DNA from: Methylomonas koyamae
GTDB taxonomy: Bacteria; Pseudomonadota; Gammaproteobacteria; Methylococcales; Methylomonadaceae
Assembly (NCBI RefSeq): GCF_006483455.1
Contig: NZ_PPPU01000014.1
Span: 1 to 64,000 of the forward strand
Length of the DNA: 64,000 bases
Reading direction: 5' to 3'
In this document: positions 36,610-45,579 of the stretch, one piece after another
How positions within the stretch are numbered: position 1 is the stretch's first letter
How the letters are laid out: every line of letters begins with the position of its first letter
The notes under the pieces: generated by a model
The model's database searches: none
Told to the model about the DNA's origin: nothing
What the model saw: only the letters and a program-made list of their open reading frames with translations
Position numbers and translations under genes: made by a program

Positions 36610-36846
36610 TTAAACTTGTTCGCCACGGCTACGGATGTCGGCCAAAACCGCATCAATGCCATTTTTGTCGATGATTCGCATGCCTTTTGAAGATACTCTC
36701 AAGCGTACCCAGCGGTTTTCGCTTTCCACCCAGAATCTGTGATGGTGCAGATTCGGCTCAAAACGGCGCTTGGTTTTGTTCATTGCGTGTGAAACGTTGT
36801 GCCCGCTCAGGGGGCGTTTACCTGTTACTTGGCATACTCTGGACAT
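36610..36846 (-). CDS. rpmB: 50S ribosomal protein L28
   Basis: This is ribosomal protein L28. The 78-residue protein starts [20 protein letters not shown] and contains the canonical [18 protein letters not shown]. The frame is open further upstream, but the conserved start at 36846 and the promoter at 36887-36915 show that the longer version is not real. It forms an operon with rpmG. Confidence 0.97.
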   Translation of the reverse strand: MSRVCQVTGKRPLSGHNVSHAMNKTKRRFEPNLHHHRFWVESENRWVRLRVSSKGMRIIDKNGIDAVLADIRSRGEQV

Positions 36847-36886
36847 GACTACCTCAATGCGAGCTTTTGATTCAAAATAGCCGCGC

Positions 36887-36915
36887 TTTATATCAAAAAA
36901 ACTTTTCCGGGTAAA
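36887..36915 (-). promoter_or_regulatory. candidate promoter of rpmBG
   Basis: On the minus strand TTTACC (36915-36910), a 17-base spacer and TATAAA (36892-36887) form a good sigma-70 promoter. It lies about 40 bases before the rpmB start. Confidence 0.6.
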
Positions 36916-36984
36916 CCGCAGCCTGGAAAATAAATTTGATAAAATCCCCCGCATTCCCACTTGTTTCGCGTAATACAGGACTTT

Positions 36985-37935
36985 ATGGCAATCAAACTCG
37001 GCATGGTCATGGATCCCATCGGCCAGATCAATATCAAAAAAGACACCAGTTTTGCCATGTTGCTGGAGGCTCAGGCCCGCGGCTGGGAGCTGCACTACAT
37101 GGAGTTGTCCGATCTGTTTATGCGTAACGGCCATGCCTATGCCCGCAGCCGCCTGCTCGAAGTCAAGCGCGACGAGAAACAATGGCACGCTTTCGGTGCC
37201 GAGCGGCAGATCGAATTGTCCGAGCTGGACGTCATCATGATGCGCAAGGATCCGCCGTTCAACCAGGAATATATTTACGCCACCTATATGCTGGAGCAAG
37301 CTGAACGCCAAGGCGTGTATGTAGTCAATAAGCCGCAGTCGCTACGCGATGCCAACGAAAAAATGTTTACCGCCTGGTTTCCGCAATGCTGCACTGATAC
37401 TTTGGTGGCGCGGGACCCGCAAAAAATCCGCAATTTTCTGGCCGAACAAGGCGAGATCATTTTGAAGCCGCTGGACGGCATGGGCGGCGCCTCGATTTTC
37501 CATGTGCGCGAGGGCGACCCCAATCTGAGCGTGATTCTGGAAACCATGACCGGTCACGGCAGCAGTTACATCATGGCGCAACGTTACTTACCGGCGGTGA
37601 GAGACGGCGACAAACGAATCTTGATGGTGAACGGCGAACCGGTGCCGTATTGTCTGGCGCGGATTCCGGCCAGCGGCGAAAGCCGCGGCAATCTGGCGGC
37701 AGGTGGACGCGGTGAAGGCCGCGAATTGAGCGCGCGCGACCGTTGGATTGCCGAACAGGTCGGGCCGACATTGCGGGAAAAAGGTTTGGTGTTCGTCGGC
37801 TTGGATGTGATCGGCGATTACCTGACCGAAGTCAATGTCACCAGCCCGACCTGCGTCCAGGAGTTAGATAAGCAATTCGGCATCAATATCAGCGCGCAAT
37901 TGATGGACCACATTGCCGCCCAAGTGCAAGGTTGA
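36985..37935 (+). CDS. gshB: glutathione synthetase
   Basis: GshB joins gamma-glutamylcysteine and glycine with ATP to make glutathione in the cytoplasm. The protein of 316 residues has the N-terminal [20 protein letters not shown] and the ATP-grasp segment [17 protein letters not shown]-terminal [19 protein letters not shown] is also present. I chose ATG 36985 because AGGA lies at 36977-36980 and this is the conserved N-terminus; an upstream TTG at 36961 is less likely. It begins the gshB-tonB-yqgE-ruvX-pyrRBC' run. Confidence 0.96.
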   Translation: MAIKLGMVMDPIGQINIKKDTSFAMLLEAQARGWELHYMELSDLFMRNGHAYARSRLLEVKRDEKQWHAFGAERQIELSELDVIMMRKDPPFNQEYIYATYMLEQAERQGVYVVNKPQSLRDANEKMFTAWFPQCCTDTLVARDPQKIRNFLAEQGEIILKPLDGMGGASIFHVREGDPNLSVILETMTGHGSSYIMAQRYLPAVRDGDKRILMVNGEPVPYCLARIPASGESRGNLAAGGRGEGRELSARDRWIAEQVGPTLREKGLVFVGLDVIGDYLTEVNVTSPTCVQELDKQFGINISAQLMDHIAAQVQG

Positions 37936-37936
37936 A

Positions 37937-38830
37937 ATGCAGGCTCCGCAGTTGACGCCGACCCCGCTGTCGCAAGGCGATTCGCTGATCACGGCTTTGT
38001 TTCTGGCGGCGGTGGTCCACGTCGTGATTGTATTGGGTATCAACTTTACCTCGCCGAAACCGGCAAAGATGGATAAATCGCTGGAGATCACAGTGGCCCA
38101 TACTCCGCTGAAAAAGGCGCCGAAGGATGCCAAGTATCTGGCTGCGGAGCATCAGCTCGGCGCCGGCGAGCAAACCCAAAAACCGGAGCCTTTGCAGCAT
38201 AAAGAGGCGGTAAAGTTTTCGCCGCCGAGTCCGCCGCAGAAAAAAGTGGTGCCGCAGCCGATGCCGGTTCCGGCCAAACCGGTCACCGAAAAGGTGCTGG
38301 TCCAAGCCAGGGCGCCGGTTAAGATTGCGGCAGAGCCGGAACAGCCGGTGGAAACACCCGAGCCGGTTGAGGTCCATGACGCCGCCCCCAAATTATCCCC
38401 TGAAGCCCTGCAGCAGCAGATCGCACAACTGGGCGAGCGGATTCGTAACAGCCAGCAAAGTACCCAGGAATCGAAAATCAAATTCGTCAACTCGATCAGT
38501 ACCCACAAATACCTGGCAGCGCAATACGTCAAGGATTGGGAAGACAAGGTTGAGCGTACCGGCAATCTGAATTATCCTGAGGCGGCTCGCAAAAAAGGGG
38601 CCTCGCAAATCTTGACGATGGATGTCGGCATCAGTGCCGACGGCAGTATTTACAGTATGCGGATTGTTAAATCGTCCGGAAATCCGGCGCTGGACGATGC
38701 TGCCAAGCGCATCGTCAAGATGAGTGCGCCGTTTGCGGCGTTACCGGACGAGTTGTTGAAAGAAGTGAACGTTTTGGTGATTACCAGGGTCTGGAAATTC
38801 TCGGACGAAACCGGTATGACCGCCCGTTAG
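37937..38830 (+). CDS. TonB-family energy transducer
   Basis: The 297-residue protein has one N-terminal TM helix (about 20-37; ALFLAAVVHVVIVLGI) and a Pro/Lys/Glu-rich periplasmic spacer (about 45-150). A TonB C-terminal domain (about 205-295) has NYPEAARKKGAS. It lies between gshB and yqgE, the place where a TonB-like gene often occurs in gammaproteobacteria. No exbB or exbD is nearby, so the motor partner must be encoded elsewhere. ATG 37937 follows the gshB stop by one base. Confidence 0.88.
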   Translation: MQAPQLTPTPLSQGDSLITALFLAAVVHVVIVLGINFTSPKPAKMDKSLEITVAHTPLKKAPKDAKYLAAEHQLGAGEQTQKPEPLQHKEAVKFSPPSPPQKKVVPQPMPVPAKPVTEKVLVQARAPVKIAAEPEQPVETPEPVEVHDAAPKLSPEALQQQIAQLGERIRNSQQSTQESKIKFVNSISTHKYLAAQYVKDWEDKVERTGNLNYPEAARKKGASQILTMDVGISADGSIYSMRIVKSSGNPALDDAAKRIVKMSAPFAALPDELLKEVNVLVITRVWKFSDETGMTAR

Positions 38831-38833
38831 CCT

Positions 38834-39412
38834 ATGAGCACTGCCATGACAGACGCAACTTATTTGAACAATCAGTTTTTGATCGCGATGCCCGGCCTGG
38901 CCGATCCGCATTTCTTTCATACCGTCACCTACCTGTGCCAACATAATGCGGAAGGCGCGCTCGGTATCGTGATAAACCGGCCGACCGGTATGAAGTTGAA
39001 AGATATTTTCGAGCAGATGGGCATCAAATCCGAAATCGAAGCCGTGTTGAACACGCCGATTTTCGCCGGTGGCCCGGTGCAGCAGGAACGCGGCTTCGTG
39101 ATTCACAATGCCTGCGAGCAGCGTTGGGATTCCAGTATTTCCACGGCGGAAAACATCACCTTGACCAGTTCCCGCGACATCCTGGAAGCCATCGCCCAAG
39201 GTAGAGGCCCAAGCCATTATCTGATCGCACTGGGTTATGCCGGTTGGGGTAGCGGCCAGTTGGAGAAAGAAATCGTCGAAAACGCCTGGTTGAATACGCC
39301 TTGCGGCGAAGCCATCCTCTATGAGACGCCGATCAGCCAGCGCTGGAATGCCGCGGCCGGTCAGCTCGGCATCGACATCAATCGTCTGACCACGCCGGCC
39401 GGACATGGTTAA
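38834..39412 (+). CDS. yqgE: YqgE/AlgH family protein
   Basis: This 192-residue protein of the UPF0301 (YqgE/AlgH) family has unknown biochemical function. Diagnostic segments are FLIAMPGLADPHFFHTVTYL, GALGIVINRPTG and ALGYAGWGSGQLEKEI. It overlaps ruvX by 8 bases, the usual conserved pairing. A second in-frame ATG at 38846 may be the actual start. Confidence 0.93.
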   Translation: MSTAMTDATYLNNQFLIAMPGLADPHFFHTVTYLCQHNAEGALGIVINRPTGMKLKDIFEQMGIKSEIEAVLNTPIFAGGPVQQERGFVIHNACEQRWDSSISTAENITLTSSRDILEAIAQGRGPSHYLIALGYAGWGSGQLEKEIVENAWLNTPCGEAILYETPISQRWNAAAGQLGIDINRLTTPAGHG

Positions 39413-39851
39413 AATCGACCCGTTGGCTGCCAAATTAAGCAGCGACGCCTATTTGGGATTCGATTTCGGCAATAAAAAAATCGGCGTAGCCGTCGGTTAT
39501 GCCGGCAGCGGCATCGCCAGTCCGCTGCAAACCATTCGTTCCTTGAACCAGGTGCCGGACTGGAGCAGGATCGGCCAACTGATCGCCGAATGGCGGCCGG
39601 CCGGCTTGGTCGTCGGCATTTCCCGGCAAGCCGACGGTTCCGACAACGTGGTGACGCCGCGGATGCAGAAGTTCTGTCGCCAGTTGCAGGGGCGTTACAA
39701 TTTGCCGGTGCACCAGATCGACGAAGAGCTGACCACGTTTGCCGCCAAACAGATGCTGTTCGACGAACTGCAACTCAGTGCGACCAAACTATGGGCGGTC
39801 CAAGACCAGCTTGCCGCCCAATTGATTTTGCAAAGTTGGTTCGACCGATAA
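39405..39851 (+). CDS. ruvX: RuvX/YqgF family Holliday junction resolvase-like protein
   Basis: YqgF has an RNase H-like fold and is linked to rRNA processing or junction resolution. The 148-residue protein has LGFDFGNKKIGVAVG with the first catalytic Asp, a central VVGISRQADGS and QIDEELTTFAA. The last differs slightly from the common DERLTT, but the acidic residues are kept. The start lies within the yqgE 3' end. Confidence 0.92.
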   Translation: MVKIDPLAAKLSSDAYLGFDFGNKKIGVAVGYAGSGIASPLQTIRSLNQVPDWSRIGQLIAEWRPAGLVVGISRQADGSDNVVTPRMQKFCRQLQGRYNLPVHQIDEELTTFAAKQMLFDELQLSATKLWAVQDQLAAQLILQSWFDR

Positions 39852-39908
39852 CCGCGGATTTCGGTGCGGATTGGTTATGCCCCGCGCCCGGCCGCCAACA
39901 ATAACAAA

Positions 39909-40445
39909 ATGCTCAACCACACCATGTCTATCGATTCTTTGAACATCGACGTCCTGCTGGACAATCTGGAACTTGCCATCCGCCAGCAGATCGGCGAACG
40001 AAAACTGCAAAATCCGCTGCTGATCGGAATCCACAGCGGCGGGGCTTGGGTTGCTCGCCACATGCACTTGCGTTTGGGCATCAGCGAGCCCTTGGGTTTG
40101 CTGGACATCACCTTTTACCGCGACGATTTTTCCCAAATCGGCATGCATCCCAAAGTCAAAACCAGCCAATTGCCGCCGCATCTGGAAGGGCGCGATATCA
40201 TTCTGATCGACGACGTGTTTTACAGCGGCCGTACCAGTCGCGCCGCACTGAACGAGATTTTCGATTACGGCCGCCCCAATCAGGTCGTGCTGGCGGTGTT
40301 GATCGAGCGCAACGGCCGCCAAATTCCGTTGCAGCCCGATTGCCGCGGCATCCGTATCGATTTGGCCGAGGGCCAGCGGATTAAATTGACCGGTCCCGAC
40401 CCGCTCGGCATCGAGATTCAGGATTTGGCCGGAGTCGCGGCATGA
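39909..40445 (+). CDS. pyrR: PyrR bifunctional pyrimidine regulator / uracil phosphoribosyltransferase
   Basis: PyrR binds UMP and can act as an RNA-binding regulator of pyr operons or as uracil phosphoribosyltransferase. The PRPP-binding motif [14 protein letters not shown] is clear, and the approximately 178-residue length fits. Neither ATG 39909 nor ATG 39924 has a clear ribosome binding site, so the start is uncertain. The stop overlaps the pyrB start (ATGA). No classic pyr attenuator hairpin was found ahead of it, so the regulatory role is open. Confidence 0.9.
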   Translation: MLNHTMSIDSLNIDVLLDNLELAIRQQIGERKLQNPLLIGIHSGGAWVARHMHLRLGISEPLGLLDITFYRDDFSQIGMHPKVKTSQLPPHLEGRDIILIDDVFYSGRTSRAALNEIFDYGRPNQVVLAVLIERNGRQIPLQPDCRGIRIDLAEGQRIKLTGPDPLGIEIQDLAGVAA

Positions 40446-41404
40446 CCCGGCATCTGCAACTGACCGAGCAAGGCAAGCTCAAACACTTTCTGACCATCGA
40501 GGGCCTGGATCGGGAGTTGCTGACCGAGATTCTGGACACGGCCGAATCCTTCGTCGGCATGTCCGAGCATCAGGTCAAGAAAGTGCCGTTGCTGCGCGGC
40601 AAGACCATCGTCAATCTGTTTTTCGAAAACTCGACCCGCACCCGCACCACGTTCGAGCTGGCTGCCACCCGGCTGTCGGCCGACGTGTTGAACATGGATA
40701 TCGCCCGTTCCGCCACATCCAAGGGCGAAAGCCTGCTCGACACCATCCGCAATTTGGAAGCGATGCAGGTCGACATGTTCGTCGTGCGCCACGCTTTGAG
40801 CGGCGCCGCCCATTTCATCGCTCAACAAGTGGCACCCCACATCAGCGTAATCAATGCCGGCGACGGCCAGCATGCCCACCCGACCCAGGCCATGCTGGAT
40901 ATGTTCACGATTCGTCAACATAAAAAACAATTCGAGGGCCTGAAAGTCGCGATCGTCGGCGATATCCTGCATTCGCGGGTGGCACGCTCGCAAATCCTGG
41001 CTTTAAATGCCTTGGGTGTGGCCGAAGTCAGAGTCATTGCGCCGAAAACGCTATTGCCGGCCCAGGTCAAAACCATGGGCGTGACGCCGATCCACGACAT
41101 GGACGAGGGCTTGGCCGATGTGGATGTGCTAATCATGTTGCGTTTACAAAAGGAACGGATGAACTCGGCCTTCCTGCCCAGCGAAAGCGAATTTTTCCGC
41201 TGCTTCGGCTTGACCGAAGCCAAACTGCAACGGGCCAAACCCGATGCGATCGTGATGCATCCGGGCCCGATCAACCGCGGCGTCGAAATCGCCTCCAGTG
41301 TTGCCGACGGCCCGCAGTCGGTGATCCTGCAGCAAGTCAGCAACGGCGTGGCGGTAAGGATGGCAATCATGTCAATGACCATGCAAAGCGGAGGTACGGC
41401 ATGA
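40442..41404 (+). CDS. pyrB: aspartate carbamoyltransferase catalytic subunit
   Basis: PyrB makes N-carbamoyl-aspartate from carbamoyl phosphate and aspartate, the committed step of pyrimidine synthesis. The 320-residue protein has the carbamoyl-phosphate motif [12 protein letters not shown] and the later [12 protein letters not shown]. In Pseudomonas-like bacteria PyrB forms a complex with an inactive PyrC', and the next full gene here fits that. Its stop overlaps a new ATG (ATGA) that opens the small repeated frame between pyrB and pyrC'. Confidence 0.96.
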   Translation: MTRHLQLTEQGKLKHFLTIEGLDRELLTEILDTAESFVGMSEHQVKKVPLLRGKTIVNLFFENSTRTRTTFELAATRLSADVLNMDIARSATSKGESLLDTIRNLEAMQVDMFVVRHALSGAAHFIAQQVAPHISVINAGDGQHAHPTQAMLDMFTIRQHKKQFEGLKVAIVGDILHSRVARSQILALNALGVAEVRVIAPKTLLPAQVKTMGVTPIHDMDEGLADVDVLIMLRLQKERMNSAFLPSESEFFRCFGLTEAKLQRAKPDAIVMHPGPINRGVEIASSVADGPQSVILQQVSNGVAVRMAIMSMTMQSGGTA

Positions 41405-41550
41405 CAAAATTTCAGGGCAGAAATTTTGCACTGCCGGCGGTAGCCCGGCAGAGTAGTGAGCATGGATGCGGCATGACAAAATTTCAGGATAGAAATTTTG
41501 CACCGCCAACGGCGGCCCGCCAGGGTGCCGCACAAGGAGGTGCGGCATGA
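41397..41550 (+). repeat. 72-bp tandem repeat between pyrB and pyrC'
   Basis: Two imperfect copies begin at 41397 and 41469, 72 bases apart. Each starts CGGCATGACAAAATTTCAGG and contains an inverted repeat (CAAAATTT, 8 bases, AAATTTTG in copy 1). The GGAGGT-x-CGGCATGA block at the end of pyrB (from 41390) recurs at the start of pyrC' (from 41536), as expected from duplication of the original gene junction. Confidence 0.85.
41401..41550 (+). CDS. 49-codon frame made of two 24-residue repeats
   Basis: An open frame starts at the ATG that overlaps the pyrB stop and ends with a TGA that overlaps the pyrC' ATG. It encodes 49 residues in two related halves ([17 protein letters not shown] and [17 protein letters not shown]). 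A Shine-Dalgarno, GGAGG, lies at 41390-41394. It could be a translated coupling peptide that preserves pyrB-to-pyrC' translation, or a by-product of a repeat expansion. No known function. Confidence 0.5.
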   Translation: MTKFQGRNFALPAVARQSSEHGCGMTKFQDRNFAPPTAARQGAAQGGAA

Positions 41551-42851
41551 ACAAAATCCGAATCGACAACGGCCGCATCGTCGATCCGGCTAACGGCATC
41601 GACGCGATCGGATCGGTGTATATCGCCGGAGGCAAAATCGTGGCGGTTGGCGAAGCGCTGGCCGATTTCGCTGCCGAACAAACTATCGATGCGACCGGCC
41701 AAGTGGTGTGTCCCGGCTTCGTCGACTTGAGCGTGCGCTTACGCGAGCCGGGCCAGACCCAAAAAGGCAATATCCAATCCGAAACCCGGGCCGCGCTGGC
41801 CGCCGGCGTGACTTCGTTGTGTTTGCCGCCCGACACCAAGCCCTGTATCGACACGCCGGCCGTGGTCGAATACATCAAGGACAAGGCCGAGCAGGCCGGT
41901 TATGCGCAAGTTCACAGTATCGGCGCGCTAACCCAGCGTCTGGACGGCAACGAGCTCAGTGCCATGTTTGCGCTGAAGCAGGCCGGCTGCATCGCAGTCG
42001 GCAATGCCAGTGCCCCGCTCGGCAATTTGCTGATCTTGCGCCGGGCGATGGAGTACGCCAGCAGCCACGATTTGCTGCTGATGTTCCGTGCCAACGAAGC
42101 GTCCTTGTCCGGCAAAGGCTGCGCCCACGAAGGCGCGGTCGCCAGCCGCTACGGTCTGCCAGGCATTCCGGAAGCGGCGGAATCGATTGCATTGGCGCAG
42201 TGTCTGGAATTGGCCGAATTGACCGGCTGCCGGGTGCATTTCAGCCAGATCAGTTGCAAGCAATCGGTGATCAAGATCCAACAGGCCAAGAAGTACGGTC
42301 TGAACGTCACCGCCGACGTAGCGATACACCAACTGCACCTCACCGAAAACGACATGGCACCGTTCGACGGCAATTACCACGTGATGCCGCCGCTACGGGG
42401 CACGATAGACCGCCAGTATTTGCGGGAAGCGTTGGCCAACGGCACCATAGATGCGATTTGTTCCGATCACCAACCGCACGATCTGGACGCCAAGCTCGGC
42501 GCGTTTCCGGAAACCGAGTCCGGCGTCGCAGCGCTGGAAACGCTGGTGCCGTTGACGCTGGCCCTGACCGGCCAACACCGCATCGGCCTGACGCAAGCGA
42601 TTGCGGGCCTGACTTGCAACCCGGCGCGGATCATGGGCCTGGCCGCCGGTACGCTGGCCGTGGGCAGCAACGCCGACGTCTGTATTTTCGATCCGGCGCT
42701 GGTCTGGCGGGTCGAGCGCCCGGCCTGGCTTAGCGCCGGCTGCAACACGCCTTACTGGGGGCGCGACCTGACCGGGCGCGTGACCCACACCTTACAAGCC
42801 GGGCGGATCGCATATTGCCTGCCGGATATTTATGGAGTTAACCGGGGCTGA
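41547..42851 (+). CDS. pyrX: inactive dihydroorotase-like subunit PyrC'
   Basis: The 434-residue protein has the amidohydrolase fold of dihydroorotase but has lost metal ligands. The position of the HxH motif reads DLSVRLREPG (Ser62 and Arg64 instead of His). The region normally giving HAED reads MFRANEASL. The later SDHQPH is kept. This is the pattern of PyrC' (PyrX), a non-catalytic partner needed for assembly of PyrB in Pseudomonas and relatives (established). A true pyrC should exist elsewhere in the genome. AGGAGG at 41535-41540 precedes the ATG. Confidence 0.9.
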   Translation: MNKIRIDNGRIVDPANGIDAIGSVYIAGGKIVAVGEALADFAAEQTIDATGQVVCPGFVDLSVRLREPGQTQKGNIQSETRAALAAGVTSLCLPPDTKPCIDTPAVVEYIKDKAEQAGYAQVHSIGALTQRLDGNELSAMFALKQAGCIAVGNASAPLGNLLILRRAMEYASSHDLLLMFRANEASLSGKGCAHEGAVASRYGLPGIPEAAESIALAQCLELAELTGCRVHFSQISCKQSVIKIQQAKKYGLNVTADVAIHQLHLTENDMAPFDGNYHVMPPLRGTIDRQYLREALANGTIDAICSDHQPHDLDAKLGAFPETESGVAALETLVPLTLALTGQHRIGLTQAIAGLTCNPARIMGLAAGTLAVGSNADVCIFDPALVWRVERPAWLSAGCNTPYWGRDLTGRVTHTLQAGRIAYCLPDIYGVNRG

Positions 42852-42896
42852 CCCATAGCACCGTGACGGCGGGCAGCCCTCGCCAAGGAATTTAAC

Positions 42897-43598
42897 ATGA
42901 GTTGCATCAAAAACCGGACCAGCAGTTCCGCTTCGACCAGCATTATCGACGATTTGAAAGGCGACCAATCCTGGCGCATCTTCCGGATTATCAGCGAGTT
43001 TACCGAAGGCTTCGATGAATTATCCGGCCTGTGCGACGCGATCTCGATTTTCGGTTCGGCCCGCTTGAAACCGGATCATCCCTATTACGTCAAGACCGTC
43101 GAAATCGCCGACCTGCTCAGCAAACAGGGCTTTGCCATTATCAGCGGCGGCGGTCCGGGCGTAATGGAAGCCGCCAATAAAGGCGCGATCGCCAACGACC
43201 AACCCTCCATCGGTTTGAATATCGAATTGCCGATGGAGCAAAAACCCAATCCTTACCAGAATATCGCGCTGAATTTCCGTTACTTCTTCGTGCGCAAAGT
43301 CATGTTCGTGCGTTATTCGATCGGTTACGTCTGTATGCCGGGCGGTTTCGGTACGCTGGACGAATTCTTCGAAGCGCTGACGCTGATGCAGACCCACAAG
43401 GTCTATCCGATTCCGCTGGTGTTGTTCGGCAGCGACTTCTGGAACGGGCTGATGGACTGGATGAAGGCGAAAATGCTCGAATACGGCACCATTTCCGAAG
43501 AGGATTTAGCACTGATCACCGTCACCGACGATCCGCACGAGGTGGTCAACATCATGGTCGCCCATCGCGAATGGAAAGACCGGCAACGTAAAAACTAG
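42897..43598 (+). CDS. LOG family (TIGR00730-type) protein
   Basis: This is a Rossmann-fold protein of the LOG/lysine-decarboxylase-like family. Members act as nucleoside 5'-monophosphate phosphoribohydrolases (cytokinin-activating LOG) or have unknown roles. The 233-residue protein carries ISGGGPGVMEAANKGA and the signature PGGFGTLDEFFE with the catalytic Glu. A bacterial nucleotide salvage role is more likely than hormone production. Confidence 0.88.
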   Translation: MSCIKNRTSSSASTSIIDDLKGDQSWRIFRIISEFTEGFDELSGLCDAISIFGSARLKPDHPYYVKTVEIADLLSKQGFAIISGGGPGVMEAANKGAIANDQPSIGLNIELPMEQKPNPYQNIALNFRYFFVRKVMFVRYSIGYVCMPGGFGTLDEFFEALTLMQTHKVYPIPLVLFGSDFWNGLMDWMKAKMLEYGTISEEDLALITVTDDPHEVVNIMVAHREWKDRQRKN

Positions 43599-43664
43599 CC
43601 GCAAACGCAACTTTTCGGACCAAGGTCGGTCCCAACTCGGCAACATCAATCAAACCAATTCGAC

Positions 43665-44651
43665 ATGACTGCAACAAGTCCCGATTCCTGCCAAGCGGCG
43701 CTGCAACAACTCAAACACCATATCAATAGCCAAATCATCGGCCAGGAAGTCCTGGTAGAGCGGATGCTGATCGCGTTGCTGGCCGACGGCCACCTGTTGG
43801 TGGAAGGTGCGCCGGGGTTGGCCAAAACCCGCGCCATCAATGTTCTCAGCCAGGGCGTACAGGCCGATTTTCACCGGGTGCAATTTACCCCGGATCTGTT
43901 ACCGGCGGATTTGACCGGCACCGAAATATACCGGCCGCAGCCCGGCAGCTTCGAATTTCAGAAAGGTCCGTTATTCCATAATCTGATCCTGGCCGACGAG
44001 ATCAACCGGGCGCCGGCAAAAGTGCAGGCGGCGTTGCTGGAAGCAATGGCCGAGCGGCAGATCACGGTCGGTAAAGCCACCTATCCGCTGCCGCAACTGT
44101 TCATGGTGATGGCGACCCAAAACCCGATCGAACAGGAAGGCACCTATCCGCTGCCGGAAGCGCAGCTCGACCGGTTTTTGCTGCACGTCAAAATCGATTA
44201 TCCGGATGCCGGCCATGAACAAGCCATTCTGCACCTGGCCCGGGCCGAAGCCAAAGGTGCTTTGCAAAACGGCGACTACCAGGCGCCCAAAATCAGCCAG
44301 CAAACGCTGTTCGCCGCCCGTGGCGAGGTACTCGACTTATACATGGCCGATAGTCTGGAGCAATACTTATTGCAGATCGTATTAGCCACCCGTAAACCGG
44401 CGGCCTACGGCCAGGACTTGGCCGGTTGGATCCAATACGGTGCCAGCCCGCGCGCCAGCATTGCACTGGACCGTTGCGCCCGGGCCAAGGCCTGGCTGGC
44501 GCAGCGCGATTTCGTCGACCCGGCCGACATCCAGGACATGGCCTACGACGTACTTCGCCACCGGTTGATTTTGTCCTACGAGGCCGAGGCCGAGGGTGTC
44601 ACTGCCGACTACGTGGTCAAGGAATTGATCGCCAGGATTGCCGTGCCCTGA
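43665..44651 (+). CDS. MoxR-family AAA+ ATPase
   Basis: MoxR ATPases are chaperone-like AAA+ proteins that often work with VWA-domain partners. The 328-residue protein has Walker A EGAPGLAKT and Walker B LILADEINRAP, with sensor motif MATQNPIEQEGTYPLPEAQ. It opens a set of DUF58, VWA (BatA, BatB-like) and BatD genes, the usual MoxR-Bat arrangement. Its stop overlaps the next ATG by one base. Confidence 0.93.
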   Translation: MTATSPDSCQAALQQLKHHINSQIIGQEVLVERMLIALLADGHLLVEGAPGLAKTRAINVLSQGVQADFHRVQFTPDLLPADLTGTEIYRPQPGSFEFQKGPLFHNLILADEINRAPAKVQAALLEAMAERQITVGKATYPLPQLFMVMATQNPIEQEGTYPLPEAQLDRFLLHVKIDYPDAGHEQAILHLARAEAKGALQNGDYQAPKISQQTLFAARGEVLDLYMADSLEQYLLQIVLATRKPAAYGQDLAGWIQYGASPRASIALDRCARAKAWLAQRDFVDPADIQDMAYDVLRHRLILSYEAEAEGVTADYVVKELIARIAVP

Positions 44652-45565
44652 TGGATGCGCAACACACCGCCGATAACCCGCGGGTGGCGGTTAATCTGAA
44701 AGGCTTGGTCGATCTGGCCAAACCGGCCGCCGCGATCAGCCTGGGTCACGCCAATATCCGCGCCGCCCAGAGCGGTAATTACCTGTCGCATCTGAAAGGG
44801 CGCGGCATGGCCTTCGACGAAACCCGTCTGTACCAGCCCGGCGACGATGTGCGCCGCATCGATTGGCGCGTCACCGCCCGCACCGGCAAACCGCACAGCA
44901 AAATTTTCAAAGAGGAACGCGAGCGGCCGATGTTCATCGCCGTCGATTATCGGGCGGCGATGGCTTTCGCCACCCGCGGCGTGTTCAAGTCGGTGCAGGC
45001 CGCCCGTCTGGCCGCATTGCTGGCGTGGGCCGCATTGCAGCAGGGCGACCGCATCGGCGGCCAGATATTCAGCGAAGCCGGTTGCCTGGAATTGCGGCCG
45101 CAAACCGGCAAGCCAGCCTTGCTGCGGTTTTTGAATGCCTTGGTAAAACCGGCTTACAGCGGCGACGCGGCCGATCAGCTCGATATTCCGCTGTCCAGGC
45201 TGCTACATCACGCCCGCCCCGGCAGCCGGGTTTATATCCTCAGCGATTTTCGCGGTCTGAATCCGGCCGCCGAACGGCATTTGACCAATTTGGCCAAGCA
45301 CTGCGAAGTGGTCATGGTGCATATTGCCGACCCGTTGGAAATGCGCTTGCCCAGCAAGGGCCGCTACCGATTTACCGATGGCTTGCGGGAAATCCTGTTC
45401 GACAGCGCCGACCGGCAACGGGCGCAGTCCTATCAGCAACAGTTTGCCGATCGTCGGCGCCTGCTGCAGAAATTGTCCAGCCAATTGCACTCGCTGCTGA
45501 TCCCCTGTAGCACGCAGCAAGCTGCTCTGGACGTGCTGACCGGCGCCCGGCCGCATTGCCGCTAG
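44651..45565 (+). CDS. DUF58-domain protein
   Basis: DUF58 proteins are encoded beside MoxR and have a VWA-like fold; their role is not established. The 304-residue protein has the diagnostic DETRLYQPGDDVRRIDWRVTARTG segment and a later VYILSDFRGL. I chose ATG 44651 (overlapping the moxR stop, TGATG) rather than the longer open frame upstream. Confidence 0.9.
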   Translation: MDAQHTADNPRVAVNLKGLVDLAKPAAAISLGHANIRAAQSGNYLSHLKGRGMAFDETRLYQPGDDVRRIDWRVTARTGKPHSKIFKEERERPMFIAVDYRAAMAFATRGVFKSVQAARLAALLAWAALQQGDRIGGQIFSEAGCLELRPQTGKPALLRFLNALVKPAYSGDAADQLDIPLSRLLHHARPGSRVYILSDFRGLNPAAERHLTNLAKHCEVVMVHIADPLEMRLPSKGRYRFTDGLREILFDSADRQRAQSYQQQFADRRRLLQKLSSQLHSLLIPCSTQQAALDVLTGARPHCR

Positions 45566-45579
45566 AGGCCCAGTCCGTC

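Noticed and set aside
36610-37311. A 233-residue version of the L28 gene
   Set aside because: L28 starts at 36846; the upstream part is antisense to gshB and lies beyond the rpmB promoter.
41397-41550. Short direct repeats as a CRISPR array
   Set aside because: There are only two imperfect copies with no distinct spacers, no cas genes nearby, and the unit is in frame with the genes around it.
44426-44650. Longer N-terminus for the DUF58 protein
   Set aside because: The extension overlaps the moxR coding region in a different frame; ATG 44651 with the TGATG overlap gives the normal family start.
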